Shown here: positions 26,247-35,785 of the stretch, in pieces
How the letters are laid out: each line of letters starts with the position of its first letter
Numbering within the stretch: the first letter of the stretch is position 1
DNA from: Alphaproteobacteria bacterium
GTDB taxonomy: Bacteria; Pseudomonadota; Alphaproteobacteria; Micavibrionales; UBA2020
NCBI GenBank assembly: GCA_021413445.1
Contig: JAIOQI010000087.1
Location: 1-46,032, forward strand
DNA length: 46,032 nucleotides
Direction of reading: 5' to 3'
The notes under the pieces: generated by a model
Seen by the model: only the letters and a program-made list of their open reading frames with translations
Told to the model about the DNA's origin: nothing
The model's database searches: none
Made by a program: the position numbers and the translations under genes

Positions 26247-26579
26247 TTATTGGCCTGAGCCGGCAGCGTCGCCCTTGTTCTCCTGCATCTTCTGCTGCTT
26301 ATCTTTCATGCCTTTCTTCATATTCTCGCCGCGCTTGCCCATGTTCGGGAAGCAGGCTTTCATGGCCTCTTGCGTGGCGGCCGCCTGGACGCAGGCCTGT
26401 TTTTTCTGCATCGCGGCTATCCGCTTGCCCATATGCTCGAGCGTTTTGGCCTTGCGTTCTTCGAAGGTCATCTCCTTGCCTTTACCGCCCATCATTGGCT
26501 TGCCTGCATCCGCAGCCATGGCTGCGGAAGATGTTGCAACCACGATAGCCGCCGTCATCAGGAAATATTTTATATTCAT
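26247..26579 (-). CDS. Small secreted (periplasmic) protein of unknown function
   Basis: The 110-aa protein has a clear signal peptide (MNIKYFLMTAAIVVATSSA, probable cleavage after AMA at residue 22). The mature part is about 88 residues, highly charged and mostly helical: FEERKAKTLEHMGKRIAAMQ, then C63 and C76 spaced to form a disulfide (KKQACVQAAATQEAMKAC), and a Met/Lys-rich tail. Similar small Cys-pair periplasmic proteins exist in other proteobacteria, but I know of no function. The Met- and Lys-rich composition might suit metal binding or a chaperone role. GAGGA nine nt upstream supports the start. It is a single-gene unit with its own strong terminator. Confidence 0.8.
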   Translation of the reverse strand: MNIKYFLMTAAIVVATSSAAMAADAGKPMMGGKGKEMTFEERKAKTLEHMGKRIAAMQKKQACVQAAATQEAMKACFPNMGKRGENMKKGMKDKQQKMQENKGDAAGSGQ

Positions 26580-26647
26580 GATATGAAGTCCTCTGTTTTG
26601 TTAAAAATAAATCCGCTTAGAGTCCACAGGGCTGTAAAGCGGGACGG

Positions 26648-27244
26648 TTAAGATTTAATTAATCTGCGCCGGATAAGCAAGAACAAAGCCATGCTGCCGT
26701 TCGACCAGGTCAGCACCGCCGAATAGAGCCAGGTCGATAGGGTGTAATGTTCTATCGCTAATATCGCAAATAGGGCGCCGAGACTGGAAAAGACATAACT
26801 AACCGCAGCCTCTTCGTTCGGTTTGCTCCATGATTTCCGCACCGTCGGGAGGTAGCCGAGCGTGTCGATGGCGCAGACCAGGATCACCGACCACACCGGC
26901 GTCCTGGTAATCACCCACAGCGGGATCGCCAGCATGGCGACAGTGAGGGTCACCCAGTCGCTGCGCTTGATGTTGTTCTTGCCGCGCATCATGGCGACGA
27001 AGACGAGGATGAAGCAGGTGGCGGCGGCGAAGCCGCGCGCCCACGACCCGGCGCCGGCGCCTTCGGCCACCTGGGCGGCGAAGCCGATGCTGGAAATCAC
27101 CCCCCAGATGAACCATGAAAAGGCATGAGGGGTCGTTTTGCCCAGAAAGATCGAGCGGAAATAATTCCCGCGTGAGCAGAACATCATCAGGGTCGAGAGG
27201 ACGCCGAAGAACTCGGTGCGGGTGAGTAGGTCACTCAATATCAA
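26648..27244 (-). CDS. Multi-pass membrane protein, PQ-loop-like
   Basis: The 198-aa protein is almost wholly hydrophobic, with about six or seven membrane helices. Two segments resemble the repeated proline motifs of PQ-loop or SemiSWEET transporters: KTTPHAFSWFIWGVISSIGF in the first half and DTLGYLPTVRKSWSKPNEE in the second. No family is firmly recognised, and the substrate is unknown. Its start overlaps the 3' end of the aldehyde dehydrogenase gene by 14 nt on the same strand, which implies co-transcription and perhaps translational coupling. The downstream gene (26247) has a separate ribosome binding site after 68 nt. Confidence 0.8.
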   Translation of the reverse strand: MILSDLLTRTEFFGVLSTLMMFCSRGNYFRSIFLGKTTPHAFSWFIWGVISSIGFAAQVAEGAGAGSWARGFAAATCFILVFVAMMRGKNNIKRSDWVTLTVAMLAIPLWVITRTPVWSVILVCAIDTLGYLPTVRKSWSKPNEEAAVSYVFSSLGALFAILAIEHYTLSTWLYSAVLTWSNGSMALFLLIRRRLIKS

Positions 27245-28793
27245 ACTTCACGCCCTGCGCCAGCGGAAGCTCGCTGGAAAAGTTGACGGTGTTGGTGGAG
27301 CGGCGCATATAGGCCTTCCAGCTGTCGGAGCCGGACTCGCGTCCGCCGCCGGTTTCCTTCTCGCCGCCGAACGCGCCGCCGATTTCAGCGCCGCTGGTGC
27401 CGAGGTTGATGTTGGCGATGCCGCAGTCGCTGCCGGCGGAGGAGGTGAACAGCTCCGCTTCCTTCAGGTCATTGGTGAAGATGCAGGAGGACAGGCCCTG
27501 CGGCACGTCATTCTGCAGGGCGATGGCTTCGTCGATTTTCGAATACTTCATCACGTACATGATGGGGGCGAAGGTTTCGTGCTTCACGATTTCCGCCTGT
27601 TTCGGCATTTCGACGAGGGCGGGAGTGACGTAATAGGCATTGGGATACTGGTTGGCCAGCACGCGCTCGCCGCCGGTGACTTTGCCGCCCGCGGCCTTGG
27701 CTTTCTTCAGGGCGTCCTGCATGCCCTCGAACGAGCGCTTGTCGATCAGCGGGCCGAGGAGGGTGTTGCTGTCCAGCGGGTTGCCGATCCTGACAGAGGC
27801 GTAGGCCTTCTTCACGCGGGCGACGAATTTGTCCGCGATGTCCTTATGCGCGATCAGGCGGCGCTGCGAGGTGCAGCGCTGTCCCGCGGTGCCGACCGAG
27901 CCGAACACTGTTCCCATGAGAGCGAGGTCGAGGCTGGCGGTGGGCGCCAAAATCATCGCGTTGTTGCCGCCCAGCTCAAGGATGGATTTGCCGAAGCGCG
28001 CCGCCACGCGGGGGCCGACTTCGCGGCCCATGCGGGTGGAGCCGGTGGCGCTGATGACGGGGATGCGCTTGTCATCGACCAGCTGCTCGCCGATCTCGCG
28101 CGCGCCCATGACGATTTCAGAAAGGCCTTCCGGCGCGTTGCCGAAAATCTTGGCCGCTTTTTCAAACAGCGCCTGGCAGGCCAGGGCGGTGAGGGGGGTT
28201 TTTTCCGAGGGCTTCCACACCACGCTGTCGCCGCAAACGACGGCGAGCGCGAAGTTCCAGCACCAGACGGCGGTCGGGAAGTTAAAGGCGCTGATGACGC
28301 CGACGACGCCGATGGGGTGCCAGTTTTCCTGCATCTTGTGCTGCGGGCGTTCGGAGGCGATGGTCAGGCCGTAGAGCTGGCGGGAAAGGCCGGTGGCGAA
28401 ATCGCAGATGTCGATCATCTCCTGAACTTCGCCGAGGCCTTCGGTCAAAATCTTGCCGCATTCGATGGTGATGAGCTTGCCTAAATCTTCCTTGTGTTCG
28501 CGCAGCACATCGCCATAGAGGCGGATCAGTTCGCCACGGCGGGGGGCCGGCACTACACGCCAATCCAGAAATGCCTGATGCGCCTGCGCGATTTTGGCGT
28601 CAAGGGATTTGGAAGTGTCGAGCGCGACCTTGCCGATCTCGGAGCCATCGATCGGCGAGAAAACCTTATGTGCGCCGGAGGTGAAAGCCTTGCTCTCCAC
28701 GCCCAGCTTCTTGAGCAGGTGGGCGGTGGTGGTGCCGAGGCCGATTTGCTGGATGTTTGATTTCTGCATCGCGGGTTTCCTTTTGGCGGACAT
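27231..28793 (-). CDS. ALDH7-type aldehyde dehydrogenase (probable piperideine-6-carboxylate/aminoadipate semialdehyde dehydrogenase)
   Basis: The 520-aa NAD(P)-dependent enzyme has the ALDH fold with general base E273 (ILELGGNNAM) and nucleophile C307 (GTAGQRCTSQRR). The segment GVVGVISAFNFPTAVWCWN and the C-terminal NINLGTSGAEIGGAFGGEKE point to the ALDH7/AmaB group, which oxidises alpha-aminoadipic semialdehyde (P6C) in lysine catabolism. Substrate choice is inferred from family resemblance. GAGGAG nine nt upstream supports ATG 28793, and an in-frame ATG at 28769 also has AAGGA. It shares its last 14 nt with a membrane-protein gene. A long palindrome separates it from tdh. Confidence 0.92.
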   Translation of the reverse strand: MSAKRKPAMQKSNIQQIGLGTTTAHLLKKLGVESKAFTSGAHKVFSPIDGSEIGKVALDTSKSLDAKIAQAHQAFLDWRVVPAPRRGELIRLYGDVLREHKEDLGKLITIECGKILTEGLGEVQEMIDICDFATGLSRQLYGLTIASERPQHKMQENWHPIGVVGVISAFNFPTAVWCWNFALAVVCGDSVVWKPSEKTPLTALACQALFEKAAKIFGNAPEGLSEIVMGAREIGEQLVDDKRIPVISATGSTRMGREVGPRVAARFGKSILELGGNNAMILAPTASLDLALMGTVFGSVGTAGQRCTSQRRLIAHKDIADKFVARVKKAYASVRIGNPLDSNTLLGPLIDKRSFEGMQDALKKAKAAGGKVTGGERVLANQYPNAYYVTPALVEMPKQAEIVKHETFAPIMYVMKYSKIDEAIALQNDVPQGLSSCIFTNDLKEAELFTSSAGSDCGIANINLGTSGAEIGGAFGGEKETGGGRESGSDSWKAYMRRSTNTVNFSSELPLAQGVKFDIE

Positions 28794-28815
28794 GGTGAGT
28801 ATCTCCTCTCTATGA

Positions 28816-28892
28816 TGTCATCCTGAACGCAGCGAAGGATCTCAGGCACACGCCGCTATATCCAGAGATCCTTCGCTGCGCTCAGGATGACA
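28816..28892. repeat. Long palindromic repeat upstream of the ALDH7 gene
   Basis: Two 28-nt arms (28816-28843 and 28865-28892) are reverse complements with one mismatch, around a 21-nt loop. The ends read TGTCATCC and GGATGACA, as in the common CTTCGCTGCG-containing intergenic palindromes of Alphaproteobacteria. It lies between tdh and the aldehyde dehydrogenase and would form a strong RNA hairpin in the shared direction of transcription. Confidence 0.9.
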
Positions 28893-28961
28893 TTTGTTGG
28901 TTAGCGATACCATGCCCCAAGTGGCGCGGGCGCTCAACCGATTTTAAGGTCTATATTTTCC

Positions 28962-29986
<1,025 letters not shown>

Positions 29987-29990
<4 letters not shown>

Positions 29991-30259
29991 GGGCTGCTTT
30001 CATGTCCCGGGAAGTTGATAAGGCCGAAATGCTGCAGGGCGAATAATATGCCTGCGATGCACAGGATGGTGAAAATAAGATGAAGAATCCTTTTCAAAAC
30101 GAAAAGCATCAGGATCGCCGATGGGGCGAGGCTGGCAATGCCGATGGCTATCAGCCGCGTCGTTAGGTCCTCTATGGATGAGAAAGCCTGAAAATAAAAA
30201 CAGGCTGCCATGATCGGCAGGGGCAGAATATAGGCAAGCAGAAGCATCAGTGCTGTCAT
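29987..30259 (-). CDS. Small membrane protein between kbl and tdh (90 aa)
   Basis: The protein begins [19 protein letters not shown] and has three predicted membrane helices (about residues 3-24, 33-53 and 58-78), ending in a short polar tail (FPGHESSP). I do not recognise the family. It overlaps the kbl stop by 4 nt (30256-30259) and the tdh start by 4 nt (29987-29990), so all three genes are coupled. It could be a small transport or anchoring protein linked to threonine or glycine metabolism, but nothing in the sequence proves this. The double overlap is strong evidence that it is a real gene. Confidence 0.8.
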
Positions 30260-31443
30260 TTTATCACTCCCAATGTTTTTCCAATTTTTCCAAAGGCTGC
30301 AATCGCTTTATCAAGATGCGCAGTCTCATGCGCCGCCGAGATCTGCGTGCGGATGCGCGCCTTGCCCTGCGGCACGACGGGGAAGGAGAAGGCGATCACG
30401 TAGAGTCCTTCCTCCAGCAGCAGGTCGGCCATTTTCTTGGCCAGCGGCGCGTCATAGAGCATCACCGGAATGATCGGGTGCTCGCCGGGCACCAGGTCAA
30501 AGCCGAGCTTGGTCATGCCGGCGCGGAAATACTTTGCATTTTGGCGCAGTTTTTCAAGCCGTTGCGGTTCGTTTTTAATCAGGTCAATCGCGGCGATGGA
30601 GGCGGCCACAATCGGCGGCGCCATGGTGTTGGAAAAGAGGTAGGGGCGGGAGCGCTGGCGCAGCCACTCGATGATCTCCCTGCGACCCGAGGTGAACCCG
30701 CCCGATGCCCCGCCAAGCGCCTTGCCGAAGGTGCCGGTGACGATATCGACCTTATCCTGCACGCCCCAATATTCCGGCGTGCCGGCGCCGGTTTTTCCGG
30801 TGAAGCCGACAGCGTGGCTGTCATCGACCATCACCAGCGCATCATATTTTCCGGCCAGCGCGCAAATGGCGGGCAGGTTGGCAATGATGCCGTCCATCGA
30901 GAAAACGCCGTCGGTGGCGATCAGCCTGTAACGCGCACTGGCGGCCTGTTTGAGCTGCGCCTCCAGATCGTTCATGTTGTTGTTTTTATAACGGAAGCGC
31001 TGCGCCTTGCACAGCCGGATGCCGTCGATGATGCTGGCGTGGTTCAACTCATCGCTGATGACGGCATCCTGCTCGCTCAGCAAGGTTTCAAACAACCCGC
31101 CATTGGCGTCGAAACAGGATGTATAAAGTATGGTGTCTTCCGTTTTGAGGAAGTCGCTGACTTTCTGTTCCAGCTGTTTGTGCAAATCCTGCGTGCCGCA
31201 GATAAAGCGCACCGAAGCGAGGCCGAGGCCGTATTTGTCCAGCGCTTCATGCGCCGCCTTGATTAAGATCGGATGGTCGGCGAGGCCTAAATAATTGTTG
31301 GCGCAGAGGTTGATGACGGTCTTGCCGCCTGTCCTGATCTCCGCCTGCTGCGGCGAGGTGATAATCCGTTCGGATTTATACAGCCCCTGATCTTTCAGGG
31401 CGTGGGTTTCATCGGCCAGATGTTTGAGAAAGGGCTTGGTCAT
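30256..31443 (-). CDS. kbl: Glycine C-acetyltransferase (2-amino-3-ketobutyrate CoA ligase)
   Basis: Kbl splits 2-amino-3-ketobutyrate with CoA into glycine and acetyl-CoA, removing the unstable product of Tdh. The 395-aa PLP enzyme of the alpha-oxoamine synthase group shows the PLP-stacking and aspartate motif VDDSHAVGF (206-214) and the PLP lysine K241 in [14 protein letters not shown], near the position in the E. coli enzyme. It starts 17 nt after the msrA stop and overlaps the next gene by 4 nt. Relatives include KAS-like synthases, but linkage to tdh settles the assignment. Confidence 0.97.
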   Translation of the reverse strand: MTKPFLKHLADETHALKDQGLYKSERIITSPQQAEIRTGGKTVINLCANNYLGLADHPILIKAAHEALDKYGLGLASVRFICGTQDLHKQLEQKVSDFLKTEDTILYTSCFDANGGLFETLLSEQDAVISDELNHASIIDGIRLCKAQRFRYKNNNMNDLEAQLKQAASARYRLIATDGVFSMDGIIANLPAICALAGKYDALVMVDDSHAVGFTGKTGAGTPEYWGVQDKVDIVTGTFGKALGGASGGFTSGRREIIEWLRQRSRPYLFSNTMAPPIVAASIAAIDLIKNEPQRLEKLRQNAKYFRAGMTKLGFDLVPGEHPIIPVMLYDAPLAKKMADLLLEEGLYVIAFSFPVVPQGKARIRTQISAAHETAHLDKAIAAFGKIGKTLGVIK

Positions 31444-31460
31444 GCCCGGAATTTACCACA

Positions 31461-31937
31461 TCAGGAAGGCAAATGACATGAGGCGAGGCCGCGTTTTTCC
31501 AGATACTGCTGGTGATAATCTTCCGCCTTGTAAAAGGTTTTGGCAGGGCTGATCTCGGTGGCAACCGGCTTTTTATATTTTCCGGAATTATTGAGCGCGG
31601 TCTTTGAAGCCTCGGCGGCCTTTTTCTGCGTCTCCGTATCGTAAAAAATGACCGAGCGGTATTGCGTGCCGGTGTCCGGCCCCTGACGGTTGAGCTGCGT
31701 GGGGTCGTGGTTCTGCCAGAAAATTTCCAGCAGATGTTCGTAACTGATTTCCGCGGGATTGAATTCGACCTGCACGACTTCGGCATGTCCGGTTTCATCG
31801 CTGCAAACATCTTCATAGGTCGGGTTTGCCGTTTTTCCGCCCATGTACCCCACAGCCGTATTTTTGACGCCGTTCTGGCGGCGGAAGACGGCTTCCACTC
31901 CCCAGAAACATCCGGCGCCGAAAGTAGCTTTCTCCAT
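31461..31937 (-). CDS. msrA: Peptide-methionine (S)-S-oxide reductase
   Basis: MsrA repairs S-epimer methionine sulfoxide in proteins. The 158-aa protein has the active-site motif [14 protein letters not shown] with nucleophile C10, and the family segments [46 protein letters not shown] and [11 protein letters not shown]-terminal Cys (LASCHLPS) may serve as the resolving residue. It begins 2 nt after the trhO stop and is followed by kbl after 17 nt, so it appears to be part of a five-gene run. No MsrB domain is fused. Confidence 0.96.
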   Translation of the reverse strand: MEKATFGAGCFWGVEAVFRRQNGVKNTAVGYMGGKTANPTYEDVCSDETGHAEVVQVEFNPAEISYEHLLEIFWQNHDPTQLNRQGPDTGTQYRSVIFYDTETQKKAAEASKTALNNSGKYKKPVATEISPAKTFYKAEDYHQQYLEKRGLASCHLPS

Positions 31938-31939
31938 GG

Positions 31940-32869
31940 CTAGTCGCCTTCGCTGCCGTATTGCGCGCCGATATGTTTTTCTCCGCGCGCTTCGGCAAGC
32001 TTGATCTGCTTTTGCCGTTCGGCGGCGGCGGCTTTTTTGGCCTCGCTCAGCGTGTCATGGCAGTGGGGGCAGGCGACGCCTTCGATATATTTCGGACTCT
32101 TTTTGTCCTCGGCGTTGATGGGTTGGCGGCAGGACGGGCATAGATCGTACGAGCCGAGCGCCAGCCCGTGTTTAACGGAGACCCGCTGGTCAAAGACGAA
32201 GCATTCGCCCTGCCAGAGGCTTTTTTCCTCCGGCATCTGCTCCAGATATTTCAGGATGCCGCCATTGAGGTGATAGACTTCCTCAAACCCCAGTTTCTTC
32301 ATGTAAGCCGAAGCCTTTTCACAGCGGATGCCGCCGGTGCAGAACATGGCGACTTTTTTGTGCTTCTGGTTATCGAAGTGGGACTTCACGTAGTCCGGGA
32401 ACTCCCGGAAAGTCTTCGTGTGCGGGTCGATCGCCCCCTTGAAGGTGCCGATTTTGACTTCGTAGTCGTTGCGCGTGTCGATCAGGATGGTGTCGGGTTC
32501 GGAGATAACCCGGTTCCATTCCGCAGGGGTAAGATAAGTGCCGACCACCTCGTTGGGGTTGACCTCCGGGATGCCGATGGTGACGATTTCCTTCTTGAGC
32601 CGCACCTTCATGCGATAAAAGGGGCATTCATCGGCAAAAGATTCTTTATGTTCCAGGTCTTTCAGGGGCGGATAGGAGCGCAGGAAGGCCAGCAGAGAAT
32701 CGATGCCTTCCCGGGAGCCGGCGATGGTTCCGTTAATTCCTTCCTTAGACAGAAGAAGGGTGCCGTAGATATGGTTCTCCTTGCAGACATGTAAAATCTC
32801 TTTCCGCATGGCCGGAACATCGGAAAGAGTGGCGAACTTATATAATGCTGCTACAATGTGCTGTGTCAT
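31940..32869 (-). CDS. trhO: tRNA uridine 5-hydroxylase, rhodanese type (TrhO/YceA)
   Basis: TrhO hydroxylates uridine 34 of some tRNAs using oxygen, the first step toward cmo5U or mo5U. The 309-aa protein has an N-terminal acylphosphatase-like region, a rhodanese domain (about residues 120-215) with active-site cysteine in [14 protein letters not shown], and a C-terminal zinc-ribbon-like cluster with two CxxC pairs (CPSCRQPI and CPHCHDTL). This architecture matches YceA. It leads the minus-strand run trhO-msrA-kbl-small membrane protein-tdh and diverges from the potassium-channel gene across a 70-nt gap. Confidence 0.94.
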   Translation of the reverse strand: MTQHIVAALYKFATLSDVPAMRKEILHVCKENHIYGTLLLSKEGINGTIAGSREGIDSLLAFLRSYPPLKDLEHKESFADECPFYRMKVRLKKEIVTIGIPEVNPNEVVGTYLTPAEWNRVISEPDTILIDTRNDYEVKIGTFKGAIDPHTKTFREFPDYVKSHFDNQKHKKVAMFCTGGIRCEKASAYMKKLGFEEVYHLNGGILKYLEQMPEEKSLWQGECFVFDQRVSVKHGLALGSYDLCPSCRQPINAEDKKSPKYIEGVACPHCHDTLSEAKKAAAAERQKQIKLAEARGEKHIGAQYGSEGD

Positions 32870-32939
32870 ATTATCTTCTGTTTACACCAATATTGATGTA
32901 TTTTAAAGAAAATATCTTTGATAGGGAACGGGCCAAGAA

Positions 32940-33851
32940 ATGTTAAGACAAGCCTACCTCTCCTTCCGGGACCTTCTTTCGGTCCTGATTGCATCGTCTT
33001 TGTTGCTGGCCCTGGTGGGCTACGCGACGGACCAGGCTGTCGGCCTGTTTGAAATCTCTGTAGGTTCCGTTGTTGTCCTGATGCTGTCTTTTTACCTGTT
33101 GTTCGGCAGCGGCAGCGTCTTTTTCGACATCGTTTTTGCCAATGCGATTACCATCTATCTGTGTTTTTTCACTTTTTTTATCGAGAGCCTGTTTTCTGAT
33201 GTGGGCCAGATCTTCCTCTCCGTCGGGTTCATCCTGCCACTGGCGGCGTTCCTGCTGGGGATATGCCTGCGCCGGCATAAAATCAAGGAGATCGTCACCT
33301 CGGGTCAGGCGGATTCTGATGCCGATTTTGCGCGGTCGTTCCTCTGGCTCCTGCCTATTGCGGCTATCGGCATTTCAGCCTTTGTTGTGCATCAGGGGAC
33401 GACCTTTGAGCAGGATCAATTAAACTATATCTTTTTGGGTGAAATGGGGCTGATCGGTTTTGTCGTGTTTCTGGCCAGCAAGGATTTTGCGCTGTTGCTG
33501 ATGGATACCGGCATCATTTTCAGCAATCTTTTTTCCAAGAACGTTAACCTGATCAAGCCGGCGTTCGCTTTTTTCACTTTCTATTCCATGAATATCGTCA
33601 TTTTTGCCGCCATTTACCGCATTGTTGACCATTTGTCAGCGACGCAAAACTTCCTTGTACAGGGTACGGCACGGGATCTTTCCTTCGTGGAAAGCCTCTA
33701 CTTCTCTCTGGTGACAATCAGCACTCTGGGCTACGGCGACATTCTCCCGATCAGCAATGGCATCCGTTTTATTGTCGGGATGCAGAGCTTTCTCGGCACT
33801 ATGCTGTTTTTCTTCGGCGTGCACGCTATCCTGACGCATAAGAAGAATTAA
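32940..33851 (+). CDS. Potassium channel protein
   Basis: The 303-aa membrane protein has several N-terminal helices and a C-terminal pore unit. The selectivity filter TLGYGD lies at residues 262-267 in the phrase LVTISTLGYGDI, preceded by a pore helix (SFVESLYFSL) and followed by the last helix (VGMQSFLGTMLFFFGVHAIL). The TxGYG signature defines K+ channels. No RCK/TrkA-N or cyclic-nucleotide domain follows, as the protein ends soon after the last helix. It starts 27 nt before the CPA2 antiporter gene, suggesting a paired K+ handling operon. The ribosome binding site is weak. Confidence 0.9.
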   Translation: MLRQAYLSFRDLLSVLIASSLLLALVGYATDQAVGLFEISVGSVVVLMLSFYLLFGSGSVFFDIVFANAITIYLCFFTFFIESLFSDVGQIFLSVGFILPLAAFLLGICLRRHKIKEIVTSGQADSDADFARSFLWLLPIAAIGISAFVVHQGTTFEQDQLNYIFLGEMGLIGFVVFLASKDFALLLMDTGIIFSNLFSKNVNLIKPAFAFFTFYSMNIVIFAAIYRIVDHLSATQNFLVQGTARDLSFVESLYFSLVTISTLGYGDILPISNGIRFIVGMQSFLGTMLFFFGVHAILTHKKN

Positions 33852-33878
33852 AAACTCTAACAAAAAGGTGCCAGGGGC

Positions 33879-35090
33879 ATGCATCATTTTTCCGAGATAC
33901 TGACATTATTGGGTATCGCGAGCATTGCCGTGCCTTTTTTGCACCGCCTCGGGGTGTCCCCGGTTTTGGGCTATTTGCTGTGCGGCATCGTTGCCGGGCC
34001 TTATGGGTTGGCCCTGTGGTCGGGTGAATATAAGTGGATTGATTACCTGACTGTCCGGGATAACGAGACGATCCGGAGCTTTGCGAATCTGGGCATTATT
34101 TTCCTGATGTTCATGATCGGCCTGAAACTGTCGCTGGATGATCTGTGGCGCATGCGCCATCATATTCTGGGGCTGGGCGGCTGCCAGGTGTTGCTCACGG
34201 GCAGCCTGATATTTTTTATTGTCAGGTGGTTCGGGAATTCTCCGGAAATATCGATTTTACTGGGGGCCTGTTTCGCGCTGTCTTCCACGGCCGTTGTGAT
34301 GCAGCTTTTTGAGGAAAAACAGAAGGTTCACACGCCTGTGGGCAGGCTCAGCTTTTCAATTTTATTGATGCAGGACCTGGCAGTGGTGCCTATTCTTGCC
34401 TTGCTGACGGCATTTGCCATGAATACGGGTGAAAACCTTGCGTTTCTAATCGTCCGGGCGCTGTTGACTGCCGCTGCGACCATTGTTGTTATTTATTTCA
34501 TTGGCATGAAAATTCTGCGGCCGCTTTTGCGGCATCTCAATCCTGACAACAGGGCGGAATGGCTGATGGCCTTTGTCCTTTTTCTGGTGATAGGAACGGC
34601 GACCCTGACGGAGTTTTACGGGCTTTCGGCGGCTTTGGGAGCCTTCCTCGCTGGCCTTTTGCTGGCGGAAACGGAGTATAAACGCAAAATCGTGTCGATC
34701 ATTTTCCCGGTCGAGGGGCTGCTGATCGGGATGTTTTTTCTTTCGGTGGGCATGATGATGGATATCAGGGCGGCTTTGTACAATCCGCTGTGGCTCATTG
34801 TCTCGGTCGCCGGGGTCGGGCTTTTGAAAGCGGTGATCCTTTTCCTGCTGTGCCTGGCGTTCAAAGTGAAAAAGGACGTCGCCGCCGAGACGGCGATCAT
34901 GCTGGGGCAGGGCAGTGAATTCGTCTTCGTCATCATCACGATGGCGCTGAGCTATAAGATTATTCCCTTTGCGGACGCCCAGTTCTTCATGCTGGTGACG
35001 ACGCTGTCCCTGGTGATGACACCCTTTATCGCGCTTTTCGCGCCGCGCCTCGCCAGGTATATCGCCCGGATTTTTCCCGACAAGCGGTGA
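33879..35090 (+). CDS. CPA2-family monovalent cation:proton antiporter
   Basis: The 403-aa protein contains the Na+/H+ exchanger-type membrane domain with about 12 helices: VLGYLLCGIVAGPYGLAL, LGIIFLMFMIGLKL, CFALSSTAVVMQLFEE and ALGAFLAGLLLAETEY are typical of the KefB/KefC group. KefB/C proteins are usually longer because of a C-terminal NAD-binding (TrkA-N) domain. That domain is absent here, so regulation must differ. AAGG ten nt upstream supports the ATG. The gene follows the potassium-channel gene by 27 nt. The transported ion, K+ or Na+, cannot be told from sequence. Confidence 0.9.
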   Translation: MHHFSEILTLLGIASIAVPFLHRLGVSPVLGYLLCGIVAGPYGLALWSGEYKWIDYLTVRDNETIRSFANLGIIFLMFMIGLKLSLDDLWRMRHHILGLGGCQVLLTGSLIFFIVRWFGNSPEISILLGACFALSSTAVVMQLFEEKQKVHTPVGRLSFSILLMQDLAVVPILALLTAFAMNTGENLAFLIVRALLTAAATIVVIYFIGMKILRPLLRHLNPDNRAEWLMAFVLFLVIGTATLTEFYGLSAALGAFLAGLLLAETEYKRKIVSIIFPVEGLLIGMFFLSVGMMMDIRAALYNPLWLIVSVAGVGLLKAVILFLLCLAFKVKKDVAAETAIMLGQGSEFVFVIITMALSYKIIPFADAQFFMLVTTLSLVMTPFIALFAPRLARYIARIFPDKR

Positions 35091-35106
35091 ATGGGGATCC
35101 TGCGGG

Positions 35107-35134
35107 TTACGCCGCCTCTTTCTATCTGTAATTC
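35107..35134 (-). repeat. Degraded second copy of the smc 3' end
   Basis: TTACGCCGCCTCTT at 35107-35120 is identical to 35786-35799, the last codons of smc. Similarity continues with one extra base to about 35134 (24 of 27 positions by hand). The copies have the same orientation and bracket the 152-aa orphan gene. The right-hand copy is the true end of smc (35786-35812). Confidence 0.55.
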
Positions 35135-35174
35135 TCCTTTATTTTTAGCTAGTTATATTATTCATAAATGATTA

Positions 35175-35203
35175 TTGACTGCTCTATTATATTATGTTAA
35201 AAA
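35175..35203 (+). promoter_or_regulatory. Possible promoter of the 152-aa orphan gene
   Basis: TTGACT (35175-35180) and TAAAAA (35198-35203) are 17 nt apart in AT-rich DNA. A start near 35210 would exclude the in-frame ATG at 35194 and leave the ATG at 35242. Confidence 0.45.
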
Positions 35204-35241
35204 TACTGTCCATTTGTATAATTAAAAGTAGGAATTCCATC

Positions 35242-35700
35242 ATGACGAAGAAAATCACAAACAATCCCTTACAACAGGCTGCCATAGACAAGGTTATGCA
35301 GATTGTTCTGGGCGGAGGCGACGACAGCAATATAGAGCAGCTTATCAAGGCAGCAGGGCCAGGTCTTGCCAGCCACTTCAGCTTTACCCTGACACGGATG
35401 GGCGGGTTGCTTGCTATCGTCATGCCCGCTGGCAGCGATGATGTGGCTGAATCAAAAAAATCTTGTCCCGTTATGAAGCATTTCTTCCCCAAGGCAGAAT
35501 ATGTGGATGATTGCGTTGTGGGGCTTTGGAGCTTCCCGGCAGAGATTGATACGCCTGCGAAACTGGCCGAGACGTTGCTTGGGCAAGGCTTTGTCTTTGA
35601 CAAAAAGAATCAGGAGCCCGGGCTGATGAAGGAACTGGCATCGGTTATTGGGTCGTCCGAAGTAAAACCTAAGAAGAAGACACAAGGGCCGAAAAATTAA
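35242..35700 (+). CDS. Orphan 152-aa protein of unknown function
   Basis: The protein begins MTKKITNNPLQQAAIDKVMQ. It is soluble, with a helical N-terminus, a glycine-rich GGGDDSN turn, a hydrophobic core LTRMGGLLAIVMPAGSDD, two cysteines in KKSCPVMKHFFP and VDDCVVGLW, and a basic Lys-rich tail (KPKKKTQGPKN). No family is recognised. AGGA eight nt upstream supports the start. It has its own apparent promoter and shares a bidirectional terminator with smc. It lies between two copies of the smc 3' tail, which suggests recent insertion. Whether the gene has a mobile origin is an inference. Confidence 0.75.
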   Translation: MTKKITNNPLQQAAIDKVMQIVLGGGDDSNIEQLIKAAGPGLASHFSFTLTRMGGLLAIVMPAGSDDVAESKKSCPVMKHFFPKAEYVDDCVVGLWSFPAEIDTPAKLAETLLGQGFVFDKKNQEPGLMKELASVIGSSEVKPKKKTQGPKN

Positions 35701-35717
35701 GCGAGCCCCATCAAGTT

Positions 35718-35751
35718 AAAAAAAGCCGCCCTATAAAGGGCGGCTTTTTTT
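35718..35751. terminator. Bidirectional terminator between the orphan gene and smc
   Basis: A perfect 15-bp stem (35718-35732 with 35737-35751) has AGCCGCCCT/AGGGCGGCT, an ATAA loop and runs of seven A and seven T at the sides. It ends the 152-aa gene on the plus strand and smc, 35 nt away, on the minus strand. Confidence 0.92.
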
Positions 35752-35785
35752 GTCGGTTGTTGCTGCAGAATATCAGATGTAGATT

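Noticed and set aside
27216..28484. A 422-codon plus-strand frame opposite the ALDH gene
   Set aside because: It lies wholly antisense to a clearly identified enzyme; long antisense frames are common in GC-rich genes, and the translation has the Gly/Asp/His-rich bias of a shadow.
30250..31266. A 338-codon plus-strand frame opposite kbl
   Set aside because: It is antisense to an intact kbl and has no recognisable motif.
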